A DNA stretch of 64,000 nt from JALCLA01 sp965653565 (GCA_965653565.1 CBFHAI010000022.1:1-64000), one strand, 5' to 3'. Shown: positions 7,059 to 16,649, counted from the first letter of the stretch. Numbers and translations: made by a program. Notes: generated by a model not told the origin, from the sequence alone.

Positions 7059-8093
7059 TCATGCTTTTTTCAAACGCTGCGTGGCTGCAACGAAGTCGTC
7101 CAGCTTGCGGCGCGCCGCACCGCTGTCGATCGCCGCGCGCGCCTGCACGATGCCGTCGGCGATCGATTCGGCCGTCCCGGCGACGTACAGCGCCGCACCG
7201 GCATTGAGTGCGACGATCTCGCGCGGCAAGCCCGCCTTGCCCGACAGCGCGTCGAGCAGCATCGCGCGTGATTCCTCGGCATTGTCGACACGCAGATTGC
7301 GGCTGGCCGCCATCGCGATGCCGAAATCTTCCGGATGGATTTCGTACTCGCGCACTTCGCCGTCGCGCAGTTCGCCGACCAGGGTTCCGGCGCCGAGCGA
7401 AATCTCGTCCATGCCGTCGCGGCCCCACACCACCAGCGCGCGCGTCGCACCCAGGCGCTGCAGCACGCGCACCTGGATGCCGACCAGGTCGGCATGGAAC
7501 ACGCCCATCAGGATATTCGGCGCACCGGCCGGGTTGGTCAGCGGGCCGAGGATATTGAAAATGGTGCGCACGCCCATTTCGCGCCGGATCGGCGCGACGT
7601 TCTTCATCGCCGGATGATGGATCGGCGCGAACATGAAACCCACGCCGGTGTCGGCGATGCAACGCGCCACCTGCGCCGGCTGCAACTCGATCGCCGCGCC
7701 GAGCGCTTCGAGCACGTCGGCGCTGCCGGATTTCGACGACACGCTGCGATTGCCGTGCTTGGCCACTTTCGCGCCGGCAGCCGCCGCGACGAACATCGAG
7801 GCCGTCGAAATATTGAAGGTATGCGAGCCGTCGCCGCCGGTGCCGACGATGTCGACGAAATTGCCGGCGTCGGGCACTTCCACGCGCGCCGCCAGTTCGC
7901 GCATCACCTGCGCGGCGCCGGCGATTTCGTCGATGGTTTCCTTCTTGACGCGCAGGCCGGTGAGGATCGCCGCGCTCATCACGGGCGACACTTCGCCGCG
8001 CATGATCATGCGCATCAGGTCGACCATTTCGTCGTGAAAGATTTCGCGATGCTCGATCGCGCGCTGCAGGGCTTGTTGCGGAGTGATGGGCAT
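7059..8093 (-). CDS. trpD: Anthranilate phosphoribosyltransferase
   Basis: A 344-residue enzyme that joins anthranilate to PRPP, the second step of tryptophan synthesis. It carries the PRPP-binding signature DIVGTGGDGSHTFNIST (about 82-98), the KHGNRSVSSKSGSADVLEALG block, and the anthranilate-channel region FAPIHHPAMKNVAPIRREMG and FNILGPLTNPA. It is a stand-alone transferase, not fused to TrpG. It heads the unit trpD - ABM - trpC - HAD. The upstream neighbour is the DUF1501 gene, whose end lies 84 bp away. Confidence 0.97.
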   Translation of the reverse strand: MPITPQQALQRAIEHREIFHDEMVDLMRMIMRGEVSPVMSAAILTGLRVKKETIDEIAGAAQVMRELAARVEVPDAGNFVDIVGTGGDGSHTFNISTASMFVAAAAGAKVAKHGNRSVSSKSGSADVLEALGAAIELQPAQVARCIADTGVGFMFAPIHHPAMKNVAPIRREMGVRTIFNILGPLTNPAGAPNILMGVFHADLVGIQVRVLQRLGATRALVVWGRDGMDEISLGAGTLVGELRDGEVREYEIHPEDFGIAMAASRNLRVDNAEESRAMLLDALSGKAGLPREIVALNAGAALYVAGTAESIADGIVQARAAIDSGAARRKLDDFVAATQRLKKA

Positions 8094-8177
8094 GGCGTGG
8101 ACGGCAGGCGGCGAAGCGGCGGACGCGCCGCCGGCCGACGACGACGCGGCGAACGCCGCGCCGCCTGCCGGCCGATC

Positions 8178-9599
8178 TCAGGCCATGAAGCCGAGATTGT
8201 CGGTCGCGTAGTCGTACTGGACCAGGCCCGGGAACAGCGTGCCGATATCGGCGGCGGGAACTCCGAACCAGGTCGCAAGCGTAGCAGCGTACTGATCCAC
8301 GCCGGTAGTCGGAATGAATTGTCCGTAGCCGGCGTCGTCGGGATTGCCGTTCTGCACCAGTGACGGCATCGTGCCGAAGTAGCGCCCGCCCTGCACCGCG
8401 CCGCCGACCACGAAATGATGCCCGCCCCAGCCGTGGTCGGTGCCATCGCCGTTGGTCGACAGCGTGCGGCCGAAGTCGGACGCGGTGAACGCCGTGACGT
8501 CGCCGGCGATGCCCATCTGCACCGTGGCGTTGTAGAACGCGTGCATCGATTGCGACAGGTCGCCGAGGATGCCCGACTGCACCGCCAACTGCGTATCGTG
8601 GGTGTCGAAACCGCCGAGACCGACGAAGAATATCTGCCGGCGCATGTTCAGCGTATTGCGCACATTGATCAGGTTCGCGACCTGGCGCAGCTGCGCACCC
8701 AGGCCGGTATCGGGGAACGGCGTCGTCCACGTCGGCAAGGTGCCGAGCACGGAGCCCAGCGTTTCATACGTGGAAATCGCGCGCCGCGTGGCACCCGCGT
8801 AGGCGCGCTCGAACATGTGCGATTGCGTGCCGCTCGCCATCAAGGCGTTGAACGTCGCCGTGCCCAGTTCGTTCTGGTAGTCGCCCAGATACTCGATGCG
8901 TTCGACGCCGCAGCCGCCACCCGGATTGGGATCGCAAGCCTTCATCACGTACTGGTCGACCGTGCTGCCGCGCTGGAACAGGCTCTGGCCCTGCAGCGAC
9001 ATCGTCATCGGCAGATCGGGATTCGGATTGCCGGCATACAGCATGTCGGCGATGCGCCCGCCCCAGCCGTCGGCGTTGGCGTCGTCGGGGCGCGAGGTCT
9101 GCCAGAAATTGGCCTGATCGTCGTGCGAGAACAGTTGCGGCGGCGCCAGGCCCGGCGTCGCTTGGTATTGCGCCTTGGTGATCGGGCCGAGCAACGGACC
9201 GACGTTGGCGACGATCGCGGCGCGCTGCGAATTGAACAGATCGCGCATCTGCGGCATCGACGGATGCAGGCCGTAGTCGACGCCGAAACCCTGGTGCGGC
9301 GCCTGCGGCGTGAGCTGCAGCGCGAGCGCGTCGAGGCGGTCGATCGCCATCGCCGGGCGCGAGGCGTTGTAGATGTTCCAGGTGGCCTGATCGCACGGCA
9401 CGATGGTGTTGAAGCTGTCGTTGCCGCCGTGCAGGAACACGCAGACCAGCGCCTTGTAGTCGCCGAACACGCCGCCTTTGGCGGCGAGATTGGCGGCGGC
9501 GGCCATCACCTTGAGATTGCCGAGCGCGGTGTACAGACCCACGCCGCCGAGCGCGGTGTGGAGCGAGCGACGCAGGAATTCGCGACGATTGACGATCAT
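8178..9599 (-). CDS. DUF1501 domain-containing exported protein
   Basis: 473 residues with a twin-arginine signal (NRREFLRRSLHTALGGVG), so it is probably exported folded through Tat. The body is a DUF1501 domain, an alkaline-phosphatase/sulfatase-like fold: VCVFLHGGNDSFNTIVPCD near the N-terminus, GFDTHDTQLAVQSGILGDLSQSM in the middle and ASDFGRTLSTNGDGTDHGWGGHH near the C-terminus. The last segment supplies likely metal ligands. It starts 9 bp after the DUF1800 gene ends. This two-gene pairing recurs in many bacteria, but its function is unknown. It splits trpG from trpD here. Confidence 0.9.
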   Translation of the reverse strand: MIVNRREFLRRSLHTALGGVGLYTALGNLKVMAAAANLAAKGGVFGDYKALVCVFLHGGNDSFNTIVPCDQATWNIYNASRPAMAIDRLDALALQLTPQAPHQGFGVDYGLHPSMPQMRDLFNSQRAAIVANVGPLLGPITKAQYQATPGLAPPQLFSHDDQANFWQTSRPDDANADGWGGRIADMLYAGNPNPDLPMTMSLQGQSLFQRGSTVDQYVMKACDPNPGGGCGVERIEYLGDYQNELGTATFNALMASGTQSHMFERAYAGATRRAISTYETLGSVLGTLPTWTTPFPDTGLGAQLRQVANLINVRNTLNMRRQIFFVGLGGFDTHDTQLAVQSGILGDLSQSMHAFYNATVQMGIAGDVTAFTASDFGRTLSTNGDGTDHGWGGHHFVVGGAVQGGRYFGTMPSLVQNGNPDDAGYGQFIPTTGVDQYAATLATWFGVPAADIGTLFPGLVQYDYATDNLGFMA

Positions 9600-9608
9600 G
9601 GCCGCGCC

Positions 9609-11417
9609 TTATTTCTGGATGGAGAATTCGGGGGACGTCGCGATCAGGTACAGCGCCTGCTGCACCCGGAACAACGCAACGTCATCGTGGTTTTCCGGCG
9701 GGCCCGGCAGGGCGTCGGGCGGATCGCCTTCGAGCCGCGCGATCAGCAGATCGCGCATGTAGTCGGACATCTGACCCGACAGCATCACCAGATCCAGATG
9801 ATCGACCAGCGCCGCCGGATCGGCCGCGAGAACCTTCAGCGCGCCGTAATCCATCAGCGTTTCTTCCGGCACCGGCTGGCCGTTCTCCCACGCGTAGCTG
9901 TAACGGCTGCCGACGTAGAAATAGAAAATGCGGCTATCGAGCGCATTGGGCGCCGAAACCAGTTGCGTGTCGGTGTGGATCTGGAATTCCGGCGACAGCA
10001 GGCCGGCGTCGCGGATTTCGCCGGGCTGCGCGAAATCGGGCTTGAAGAAATTGAACACCGACGGCGCGCTCAACGGACGCTGGCCGTATTCGTCCCGCGG
10101 ATGCGAATAGCGGAACACGCGGCCGTTCACCGACACGCCCGGCGCGATGCGCCACAGGCGCACCAGCTTGGTGATGGGTTCGCGCACCTTGCCGAACGTG
10201 GCGGGCGCCAGCGACGGACCGTTGCGCGCTTCGGCATCGAGCAGGATCGCGCGCACCACCGCGCGCAGATCGCCGCGCACGCCCTGGCCGTTGTCGTTGA
10301 ACACCGTGGCGACGCGCTCGACATAGGCCGGCGTCGGGTTGCTCGTCACCAGGCGCTGGATCAGATGGCGCGAGACGAACGGCCCGACGTTCGGGTGGTT
10401 GAAGATGTTGTCGAGCGCCGCATCCATTTCCTGCTGCGCGTTGCCGCCGTGGATCAACAAGCCGCTCGCGGGCACGGCACCGGGATAGATCAGCAGCTGC
10501 TTGTCGGTGGTGTTGTCGTGGAAGGCTTCGACCGGCGCCATCGGCGTCACCCACGGCGCTTCGTACGGATTGCCCGGCTCGCACTCTTCGGCGGCGTATT
10601 CTGCGGCCGAGCAGTTGATGAAGTTCCAGCCGGTGAAGACATGCGCGAAACCGCGCACGGTGTTCTGGCCGTAGGTCGGGATCGGATTGCCGCCGGACAG
10701 GCGTTCGGTGCCGTCGAGATTCAATTCGGTGAGACCGATCGAGAACAGCTGCAGCACTTCGCGCGCGTAGTTTTCGTCGGGACGGATATTGAGCGCGGCG
10801 TCCGATTTGCGGTTGCCCATCATGCTCAGGTAGCGGCCCATCGCCGGATGCAGCGTCACCGCTTCGAGCAGGTCGCGATAGTTGCCGAGCGCATGCGTGG
10901 CGAGCGTGTCGTAGTAATCGGCCAGCGCCCACGGCTGGAACAGCAGCGAGGCGTTCTTGTCGGAGACCACCATCATTTCCGACAGCGCGAACGTCACGCG
11001 CTGACGCAACTGGTCGTTGTGGGTGAGCAGCGGCGCGCTCGGATCGGCCAGTTGCGCGGCGTGGATGAAGAAGGCTTCGACGCGCTGGGCCTGGTAGACG
11101 CCGTCCTCCTGGTCCTGCATCACCCAATCCAGGTAGGGCTTCTGCCGCGAGACGTTCGCCAGGAACTGTTCGTCGAGCCAGGCTTGGTAGCCGATCTGGC
11201 GCAGGTGCGCGATGTCCTGCAGGCGGCCGCCGTAGGTGGCCTGGTCGAGGAAGCGGGCGGCCTCGGCATCGTTCGCCGGGGTTTGCAGCGAAACCTCGAA
11301 CCCGTCGAAAAATATCGCGTTGGTGCCGGCCTGCGCGGGGCTCGCCGCCACCGCCAGCAGCCATGCCAGGCCCAGCCACGCGCGCCCGATCGCGCGCTTC
11401 GTCTTGCCGCTTTCCAT
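9609..11417 (-). CDS. DUF1800 domain-containing exported protein with N-terminal DGFE motif
   Basis: A 602-residue exported protein. The signal peptide (about 1-30, ending SPAQA-G) is followed at once by NAIFFDGFEVS. The DUF1800 domain starts at DAEAARFLDQATYG and carries RVTFALSEMMVVSD, HPAMGRYLSMMGNRKSD, PDENYAREVLQLFSIGLTEL and HGGNAQQEMDAALDNIFNH. The family is uncharacterised but nearly always pairs with DUF1501. The ATG at 11417 was chosen for its GGGGGAG ribosome site and signal peptide. The FFDGFE segment resembles the C-terminal tails of other secreted proteins in this window but lies at the mature N-terminus. Confidence 0.88.
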   Translation of the reverse strand: MESGKTKRAIGRAWLGLAWLLAVAASPAQAGTNAIFFDGFEVSLQTPANDAEAARFLDQATYGGRLQDIAHLRQIGYQAWLDEQFLANVSRQKPYLDWVMQDQEDGVYQAQRVEAFFIHAAQLADPSAPLLTHNDQLRQRVTFALSEMMVVSDKNASLLFQPWALADYYDTLATHALGNYRDLLEAVTLHPAMGRYLSMMGNRKSDAALNIRPDENYAREVLQLFSIGLTELNLDGTERLSGGNPIPTYGQNTVRGFAHVFTGWNFINCSAAEYAAEECEPGNPYEAPWVTPMAPVEAFHDNTTDKQLLIYPGAVPASGLLIHGGNAQQEMDAALDNIFNHPNVGPFVSRHLIQRLVTSNPTPAYVERVATVFNDNGQGVRGDLRAVVRAILLDAEARNGPSLAPATFGKVREPITKLVRLWRIAPGVSVNGRVFRYSHPRDEYGQRPLSAPSVFNFFKPDFAQPGEIRDAGLLSPEFQIHTDTQLVSAPNALDSRIFYFYVGSRYSYAWENGQPVPEETLMDYGALKVLAADPAALVDHLDLVMLSGQMSDYMRDLLIARLEGDPPDALPGPPENHDDVALFRVQQALYLIATSPEFSIQK

Positions 11418-11573
11418 CTGTGCTCCCCCGTTGTCCGCGACACCGGCGGACAGCCGGCGCAGGTATAACCAAGGGGAGCGGAGAATCGTGAAAAACTGTG
11501 ACAGCGAGCCGACGTGTGGGCGAAATCGGCCGCCCAACGGCGTCCCCCGGGTCGCCCGCGTCCGCCCGGCGGC

Positions 11574-12152
11574 TTACTGGCGCAGGAAATTCCGCAGCAG
11601 ATCGTGGCCGTGCTGGGTCAGGATCGACTCGGGATGGAACTGCACGCCCTCGGCCTGCCAAGTGCGATGGCGCAAGCCCATGATCTCGTCGAGATTGCCG
11701 TCGGCATCTTCGGTCCAGGCGGTGATTTCGAGTTGCTCGGGCAGCGAATCCTTCTCGACCACCAGCGAGTGGTAGCGCGTCGCCTCGAACGGATCGTTGA
11801 GCCCGGCGAAAACGCCGATGCCATTGTGGCGGATCATCGAAGTCTTGCCATGCATGATCTGTTTGGCGCGCACCACCTTGCCGCCGAACGCCTGCCCGAG
11901 CGCCTGGTGCCCGAGGCACACGCCGAGAATCGGAATGCGGCCGGTGAATTTCTCGAACACATCGAGCGACACGCCCGCTTCGTTCGGCGTGCACGGTCCC
12001 GGCGAAATCACGATATGCGTCGGTGCCAGCTTCTCGATGCGCGCCACATCGATCGCATCGTTGCGCTCGACCAGCACTTCCTGCCCCAACTCGCCGAAAT
12101 ACTGCACGAGGTTGTAGGTGAAGGAGTCGTAGTTGTCGATCATCAATAGCAT
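11574..12152 (-). CDS. trpG: Anthranilate synthase component II (glutamine amidotransferase)
   Basis: A 192-residue class I glutamine amidotransferase that supplies ammonia to TrpE. The N-terminus MLLMIDNYDSFTYNLVQYFGE is typical. The nucleophile elbow is GVCLGHQALGQAFGG. The catalytic His-Glu pair lies in AEGVQFHPESILTQHG. An internal Met three codons in is an alternative start, as no strong ribosome site is visible. The gene is separated from trpE by about 14 kb and from trpD by the DUF1501/DUF1800 pair. The enzyme may also serve folate synthesis (PabA), as TrpG does in several bacteria. Confidence 0.95.
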   Translation of the reverse strand: MLLMIDNYDSFTYNLVQYFGELGQEVLVERNDAIDVARIEKLAPTHIVISPGPCTPNEAGVSLDVFEKFTGRIPILGVCLGHQALGQAFGGKVVRAKQIMHGKTSMIRHNGIGVFAGLNDPFEATRYHSLVVEKDSLPEQLEITAWTEDADGNLDEIMGLRHRTWQAEGVQFHPESILTQHGHDLLRNFLRQ

Positions 12153-12251
12153 GGGCGGATCAACGTTTCCGGAAGCTGCGCGCAAGGCTGCCGAGTGTAA
12201 CCGAGGCGCTGCCGGGGCCCATTCATCGGCAGGGAGTAAGGTGGGCCGGCA

Positions 12252-12270
12252 TCACGACGCAATGTCGTGA
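12252..12270. other. Short inverted repeat in the trpG/fasciclin intergenic region
   Basis: TCACGAC (12252-12258) and GTCGTGA (12264-12270) flank a 5-base loop. This is within the 248-bp divergent gap between trpG and the fasciclin gene. It could be an operator or an RNA hairpin, and there is no T-run. Nothing else in that gap is recognisable apart from an AGGAAA ribosome site before 12401. Confidence 0.35.
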
Positions 12271-12400
12271 CGGCCACTCAGCCGCGCTGCACTTCCACTC
12301 ACTTTCCGCAACTGAGCCTCGCACGGCCATCGATACCGATGGAAGTCACGGCTTCGGCCGCCCCAGGCTCGCGCTGCGAGCCGCACAGCAGGAAAAAATC

Positions 12401-12868
12401 ATGAACAATCAATCGAAATCCGCGCCGCCGGTGTCCAAGTCGATGCACAACCTCCTCGAGACGGCGGCGTCGAAAGGCAACTTCAACACCTTCGGCAAGG
12501 CGGTGGAAGCGGCGGGCTTGGGCGAAACCCTCGCCGGCCCCGGCCCGTTCACCGTGTTCGCGCCCACCGACGAGGCCTTCGCCAGCCTGCCGGCCGGCAA
12601 GCTCGACATGCTGTTCAAGCCGGAAAACAAGGCCGAGTTGATCTCGATGCTCAACTACCACGTCGTCACCGGCCGCAAGACGGCCGCCGAGATCGGCCGG
12701 TACGACGCAGCGCGCACGGTCAACGGCCAGTCGGCCCCGATCAAGCTCGAAGGCAAGCAAGTCAGCTTCGACGGCGCGAAGGTCACCATGGCCGACATCG
12801 ACGCGCGCAACGGATTTCTGCACGCGGTCGACAAGGTCAACCTGCCGGTCGCCGTCACCAAGCAGTAA
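12401..12868 (+). CDS. Fasciclin (FAS1) domain protein without a signal peptide
   Basis: A 155-residue protein that is a single FAS1 domain. The H1 motif FTVFAPTDEAFASLPAGKL and the LNYHVVTGRKTAAEI segment (Tyr-His motif) are present. A C-terminal strand pair ends NGFLHAVDKVNLP. FAS1 domains mediate adhesion or ligand contacts and are usually exported. Here the N-terminus MNNQSKSAPPVSKSMHNL has no hydrophobic signal, so it appears cytoplasmic or exported by another route. The ATG at 12401 has an AGGAAA site. It stands alone, divergent from trpG and convergent with the sensor kinase gene. Confidence 0.88.
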   Translation: MNNQSKSAPPVSKSMHNLLETAASKGNFNTFGKAVEAAGLGETLAGPGPFTVFAPTDEAFASLPAGKLDMLFKPENKAELISMLNYHVVTGRKTAAEIGRYDAARTVNGQSAPIKLEGKQVSFDGAKVTMADIDARNGFLHAVDKVNLPVAVTKQ

Positions 12869-13079
12869 CGCGATCGCGGTAGTTGCGAGCGACCCAATGA
12901 TCGGCGCCGGCGGCCGCGCTTCGTTGCGCTTCGAAGCAAGGCTCGATATTCCGCCCGGCGCCGACTTGCAGCGCTCGTCGACCCGCCTGTCGGTGTCGCT
13001 GCAGTCGCGCTGAGTCGAGTCGCTGCCGGACGCGACTTCGAGACACCTGCCTGTTACCGGCGGCGATCCTGCAGGAGCC

Positions 13080-14711
13080 TCACCACAGCTCGACTTCGCC
13101 ACCGGCCAACGGCAGCGTCACCACGAAACGGCTGCCGCGACCCGTGCCGTCGCTGGAGGCCAGCACCGTGCCTTTATGGCCTTCGATCAGTTCGCGCACG
13201 ACCGTCAGGCCGATGCCCAGGCCGAAGCCGTTGAAGCCGACCGCGTGCGGATCCTGCGCGAACGGCTCGAATACGGTCGGCAAGGCTTCGGGCGTGACGC
13301 CGATGCCGGTATCGGACACCGCGATTTCCACCGTATTGCCCAGCACCCAGACCTCGAGCGAGATTTCGCCGCCATCGGGGGTGTACTTCGAGGCATTGTC
13401 GAGCAGATTGCGGAACACCTGCGCCAGCCTCGTCGGATCGCCGTACATCGTCAGCTGCATGTCGGACAGCGTCGAGGAAAAAACCTGGTGCCGCGCTTGC
13501 ATCGCCGGCAGGCAGGCCTGGATCGATTCTTCGATGATCCTGCCGATATCGACCGAACACCGTTCGAGCCGCAGCTTGCCGGTGTGCACGCGCGACAGAT
13601 CGAGCAGATCGCCGACCAGCCGCGTCATGTGCATCACTTCGCGCTCGATGATGGCCTGCATCCGCGGCAACTCGTGCGGCGGCAGGCGATTGAGCAGGCC
13701 GGCCGCCATGCGGATCGGCGACAGCGGGCCGCGCAGTTCGTGCGCCACGACGGCAAAATGTTCACGCTGCTGGCGATGCGCATTCTCGGCGGCGCCGGCA
13801 AGCTCCTGCGAACTCAGCGCCGCCAGCAACAGCTGTTCATTGGCCTCGCGCAGCCGCAGATTCATATGCTCGCCGATGCTCTCGGGCGCGGACGACACCC
13901 CCGGCGCGGGACGCCGATGCACATAGCGCGAAGCCTGCAGCGAGCTTTGCGGTCCGACCTCGGCGCTGCCGGCCACACAAATGCCCGAACCGCTACGCTT
14001 GGCGCGGTACATCGCCAGATCGGCCCGCGCGATCAGCCGGCCGGCATCTTCGCCGTCGTCGGGGAACATGCTGATGCCGATGCTGGCGCTGAGCACGAAC
14101 GAGTTGCGATCGACCACGCAGGCCAGAGACAAGGCCGCGATCAGCTTGTTGGCGATCGCCACCGCTTCGCTGGTCTGATGCAATTGCGTGAGCAGCACCA
14201 GGAATTCGTCGCCGCCGTGGCGGCTGACGGTGTCCTGCGCGCGGATCGCATCCTTCAGCCGCTGCGCTGCGATCTTCAACACCTCGTCGCCGATCGCATG
14301 GCCGAATTCATCGTTGACCTGGCTGAAGTTGTTCAGATCGACGAACAGCACGGCGAGCTGAGTGCCCTGTCGCTGCGCATCGGAAATGGCGTGCGCGAGG
14401 CGATCTAGCAACAACACGCGGTTGGGCAGCTGGGTCAGGTCGTCGAGTTGCGCGGCATAGGCGGCATCGAGCAGCGCCAGGTGGCAGTCTTCCGCCTCGC
14501 GGGTGGCCTGAATCGCGCTGCAGACCAAGTGTTCGTTGACGGCCAGCAGATCGCTGGCAACGCCCTGTCCCAAGACCTGGCGCGCTTCGTCGATCTGCGT
14601 GCGCAGGCCGGAAAGCTCGTTGCGCGCGGCAAGCAGCTCGTCCCGCAATGCCGCAGCTTCGGCGTCGGAACCCGTGCGCGAACCGGCGATATGGGGAGAC
14701 GAGCGTCTCAC
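13080..14711 (-). CDS. GGDEF diguanylate cyclase / histidine kinase fusion
   Basis: A 543-residue soluble signalling protein. A coiled-coil N-terminus (about 15-60) leads to a GGDEF domain (about 88-245) with intact SRHGGDEF at 164-170, so c-di-GMP synthesis is plausible. A histidine kinase follows: HisKA with phospho-acceptor His324 in VVAHELRGPLSP, the N box LLDNASKYTPDGG, the G1 box VSDTGIGV and G2 GFGLGIGLT. There is no receiver or membrane segment. Fusing a diguanylate cyclase to the N-terminus of a kinase is unusual. The start overlaps the KaiC-like gene by four bases, implying shared translation and function. Confidence 0.88.
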   Translation of the reverse strand: MRRSSPHIAGSRTGSDAEAAALRDELLAARNELSGLRTQIDEARQVLGQGVASDLLAVNEHLVCSAIQATREAEDCHLALLDAAYAAQLDDLTQLPNRVLLLDRLAHAISDAQRQGTQLAVLFVDLNNFSQVNDEFGHAIGDEVLKIAAQRLKDAIRAQDTVSRHGGDEFLVLLTQLHQTSEAVAIANKLIAALSLACVVDRNSFVLSASIGISMFPDDGEDAGRLIARADLAMYRAKRSGSGICVAGSAEVGPQSSLQASRYVHRRPAPGVSSAPESIGEHMNLRLREANEQLLLAALSSQELAGAAENAHRQQREHFAVVAHELRGPLSPIRMAAGLLNRLPPHELPRMQAIIEREVMHMTRLVGDLLDLSRVHTGKLRLERCSVDIGRIIEESIQACLPAMQARHQVFSSTLSDMQLTMYGDPTRLAQVFRNLLDNASKYTPDGGEISLEVWVLGNTVEIAVSDTGIGVTPEALPTVFEPFAQDPHAVGFNGFGLGIGLTVVRELIEGHKGTVLASSDGTGRGSRFVVTLPLAGGEVELW

Positions 14712-16189
14712 GGCTTATCCGGCCCGCAAGCGTGGCGTTTCTTGCTCGGGCGCCCGCCGAGCAAGCCTTCCTGCTCGGGCATCGCCGCGCCGATATGGAT
14801 GCCGTCGGCCCGGATGGTGAATTCGCGCAGTTCGTCCGAATGCGCGCTCGCACGCACCTTGACCACCGCCAGCACGCGGCGCAGGCGGCTTTCAACCTCG
14901 ATATAGCGCTGCACGATGATGGCGTCGGTGAGGAAGGCCGTGCCGTAGGGGCTGAAGCGCAGGTCGGTGTAGCGGTCTTCCAGTTCCGAGGTCATCAACA
15001 CCGTGACGCCTTCGGCCGCCAGCGCCGACACCATGCACAGCAGCGATTCGCGGAAATCGGCGCGGAAGGTGGGCGCGATCGCCAGTTCGAAACCCGACAG
15101 CGAATCGATGACCACGCGAGTCGCGCCGAGCCGGCGGATTTCCTTGATCAGCAACAGCACGATTTCGTCGATCGACAGATCCGGCGCGCGGCTGTCGATC
15201 AGCGCGATGCGGCCATCGGCGATCAGGTCGACCAGCGCTGCGTTGCGCGCACGGTTGGGTCGTTGCTCGAACGTGGCGATCACTCCGGTTTCGCCGCAGC
15301 GCGCGCCTTCGGCAAGAAACGCGGCGGCAAGAATGGTCTTGCCGGAACCCGAAGGGCCCGCCACCAGCAACGAATAGCCGCGCGGCAGCCCGCCGCCGAG
15401 CATTTCGTCGAGCGTCGGCACGCCGGTTTTCAGGCGTTCCCGCGGCGCCGCGGTGTCGATCGGCTTGCTCTTCGCCGTGTTGCTCGCCGGCGTGAACACA
15501 GTGATGCCGCCGCTGCCGATGCGGAACGAATGCAGGCCGGGCAGCGTGGGCTGGCCGCGCATCTTCATGATCTCGATCTTGCGCACCATCGAATTGCGCT
15601 GCACGCTCTGGCGCAACCAGATCAGCCCGTCGGCGACGGTGAAAACGGGATTGGCGTCGGTCTCGGTGAAGTATTCGCCGATCAGGAACGTGGTCGCCTG
15701 CCAACTCGTCATCAGCATGCCCAGCTGCTGCATGAATTGCTGCAGATTGCTCAGCGGCGCCTTGCCGCCGGCGGTGCCGGCCAGCACCACCGAGCGGAAC
15801 GAATCGACGAACACGAAGGCTGGCGCATGCGCCGCCACTTCGGCGACGATGCGGCGCAGCACCTGGTCCAGATCGCCGGCCAGCGTGTCATCGGACAGGT
15901 TGACGAAACGCACCGAGCGATTGATCACGGCGTTGTCGAAGAAGTCGAACTGCTGCTGATAGCGCAGCATCTTGAGCGGCGGTTCGCCGAGCACGGTCAG
16001 ATACAGCGCCGGGCGCTCCGGTGTGGCCATCGCGAACATCATCTGGTGCGCGAGCGTGGTCTTGCCGCAACCGGGCGGGCCGGCGATCAGGTTGAAGGAA
16101 TACTCCGGCAATCCGCCGCCCAGGACTTCGTCGAGCCCGGGCACGCCGGTGGCGAGCCGGTTGATGATGACTTTCGTGGCCATGCTCAT
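14708..16189 (-). CDS. KaiC-like double RecA-type ATPase
   Basis: A 493-residue protein with two KaiC/RecA domains in tandem. Domain 1 has Walker A AGPPGCGKTT (36-45) and Walker B FVFVDS (about 125-130). Domain 2 has Walker A AGPSGSGKTI (277-286) and Walker B RVVIDS. The catalytic acid region reads VLGEP in domain 1 and ATFEQ in domain 2, instead of the paired Glu of cyanobacterial KaiC. Proteobacterial homologues often lie next to kinases and are thought to be autophosphorylating signal ATPases rather than clocks. The start MSMATK is coupled by ATGA to the upstream 140-residue gene. Confidence 0.9.
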   Translation of the reverse strand: MSMATKVIINRLATGVPGLDEVLGGGLPEYSFNLIAGPPGCGKTTLAHQMMFAMATPERPALYLTVLGEPPLKMLRYQQQFDFFDNAVINRSVRFVNLSDDTLAGDLDQVLRRIVAEVAAHAPAFVFVDSFRSVVLAGTAGGKAPLSNLQQFMQQLGMLMTSWQATTFLIGEYFTETDANPVFTVADGLIWLRQSVQRNSMVRKIEIMKMRGQPTLPGLHSFRIGSGGITVFTPASNTAKSKPIDTAAPRERLKTGVPTLDEMLGGGLPRGYSLLVAGPSGSGKTILAAAFLAEGARCGETGVIATFEQRPNRARNAALVDLIADGRIALIDSRAPDLSIDEIVLLLIKEIRRLGATRVVIDSLSGFELAIAPTFRADFRESLLCMVSALAAEGVTVLMTSELEDRYTDLRFSPYGTAFLTDAIIVQRYIEVESRLRRVLAVVKVRASAHSDELREFTIRADGIHIGAAMPEQEGLLGGRPSKKRHACGPDKP

Positions 16190-16608
16190 GTGTCCTGCGC
16201 GGCTTCGCCGCTGGGTGCTGCTTGTCGCAAGGGACCGATCAGATGGTCGGCGAGCGATGGGCCGATGAGGCTGGTCAACAGCGCGGTGAAGTGATGAATG
16301 AAGGCGTCGCCGGCGACCGCCGCCGTGGCCGCGCTCTGGCCGCACAGAGCCGTGTGCAGGGCATCGGTATCGATCGGGCCGGCGGTACTGGCCGGCGTCG
16401 CGTTCAACCAGGCATGGTCTCTGCCGGCCAGGTGCAACGTGCGCGCAAAAAGCGCTGCGACGCCGCGTTGGCCGACGATCGGGGCCAGCGCGGCCTCGAT
16501 CCTGCGCCAGTGGCCGAGCAACGCTTCGGCGATCTGAGCGGCACTGGCCCCTTGATCGACCAGTTGCGCCAGCGCAGCGTCGTATCGCGGAGCGTGCTGG
16601 CTTGTCAT
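16186..16608 (-). CDS. Uncharacterised 140-residue protein of the KaiC-like operon
   Basis: A 140-residue, Ala/Leu-rich, probably all-helical soluble protein with no signal peptide. Recognisable helices are DAALAQLVDQGASAAQIAEAL, HWRRIEAALAPIVGQRGVAAL, LFARTLHLAGRDHAWL and FIHHFTALLTSLIGPSL. I do not recognise a family. It overlaps the KaiC-like start (ATGA), so it is translated with the ATPase and the GGDEF/kinase, and may be a partner or phosphotransfer component. No ribosome site is visible before the ATG, consistent with coupling to an upstream reading frame. Confidence 0.72.
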   Translation of the reverse strand: MTSQHAPRYDAALAQLVDQGASAAQIAEALLGHWRRIEAALAPIVGQRGVAALFARTLHLAGRDHAWLNATPASTAGPIDTDALHTALCGQSAATAAVAGDAFIHHFTALLTSLIGPSLADHLIGPLRQAAPSGEAAQDT

Positions 16609-16649
16609 GGTGGAGCATTGGCCGGCGGAGTGCTGCTTGCCCAGCCAGC

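Noticed and set aside
8415..11468. A 1017-codon plus-strand reading frame
   Set aside because: It is antisense to the DUF1501/DUF1800 pair, is full of Arg, Val, His and Gln runs, and has no signal or domain; long antisense frames are expected at this GC content.
14708..16189. Bona fide circadian KaiABC clock
   Set aside because: No kaiA or kaiB is nearby and the catalytic Glu pairs differ from cyanobacterial KaiC; only a KaiC-like ATPase can be claimed.
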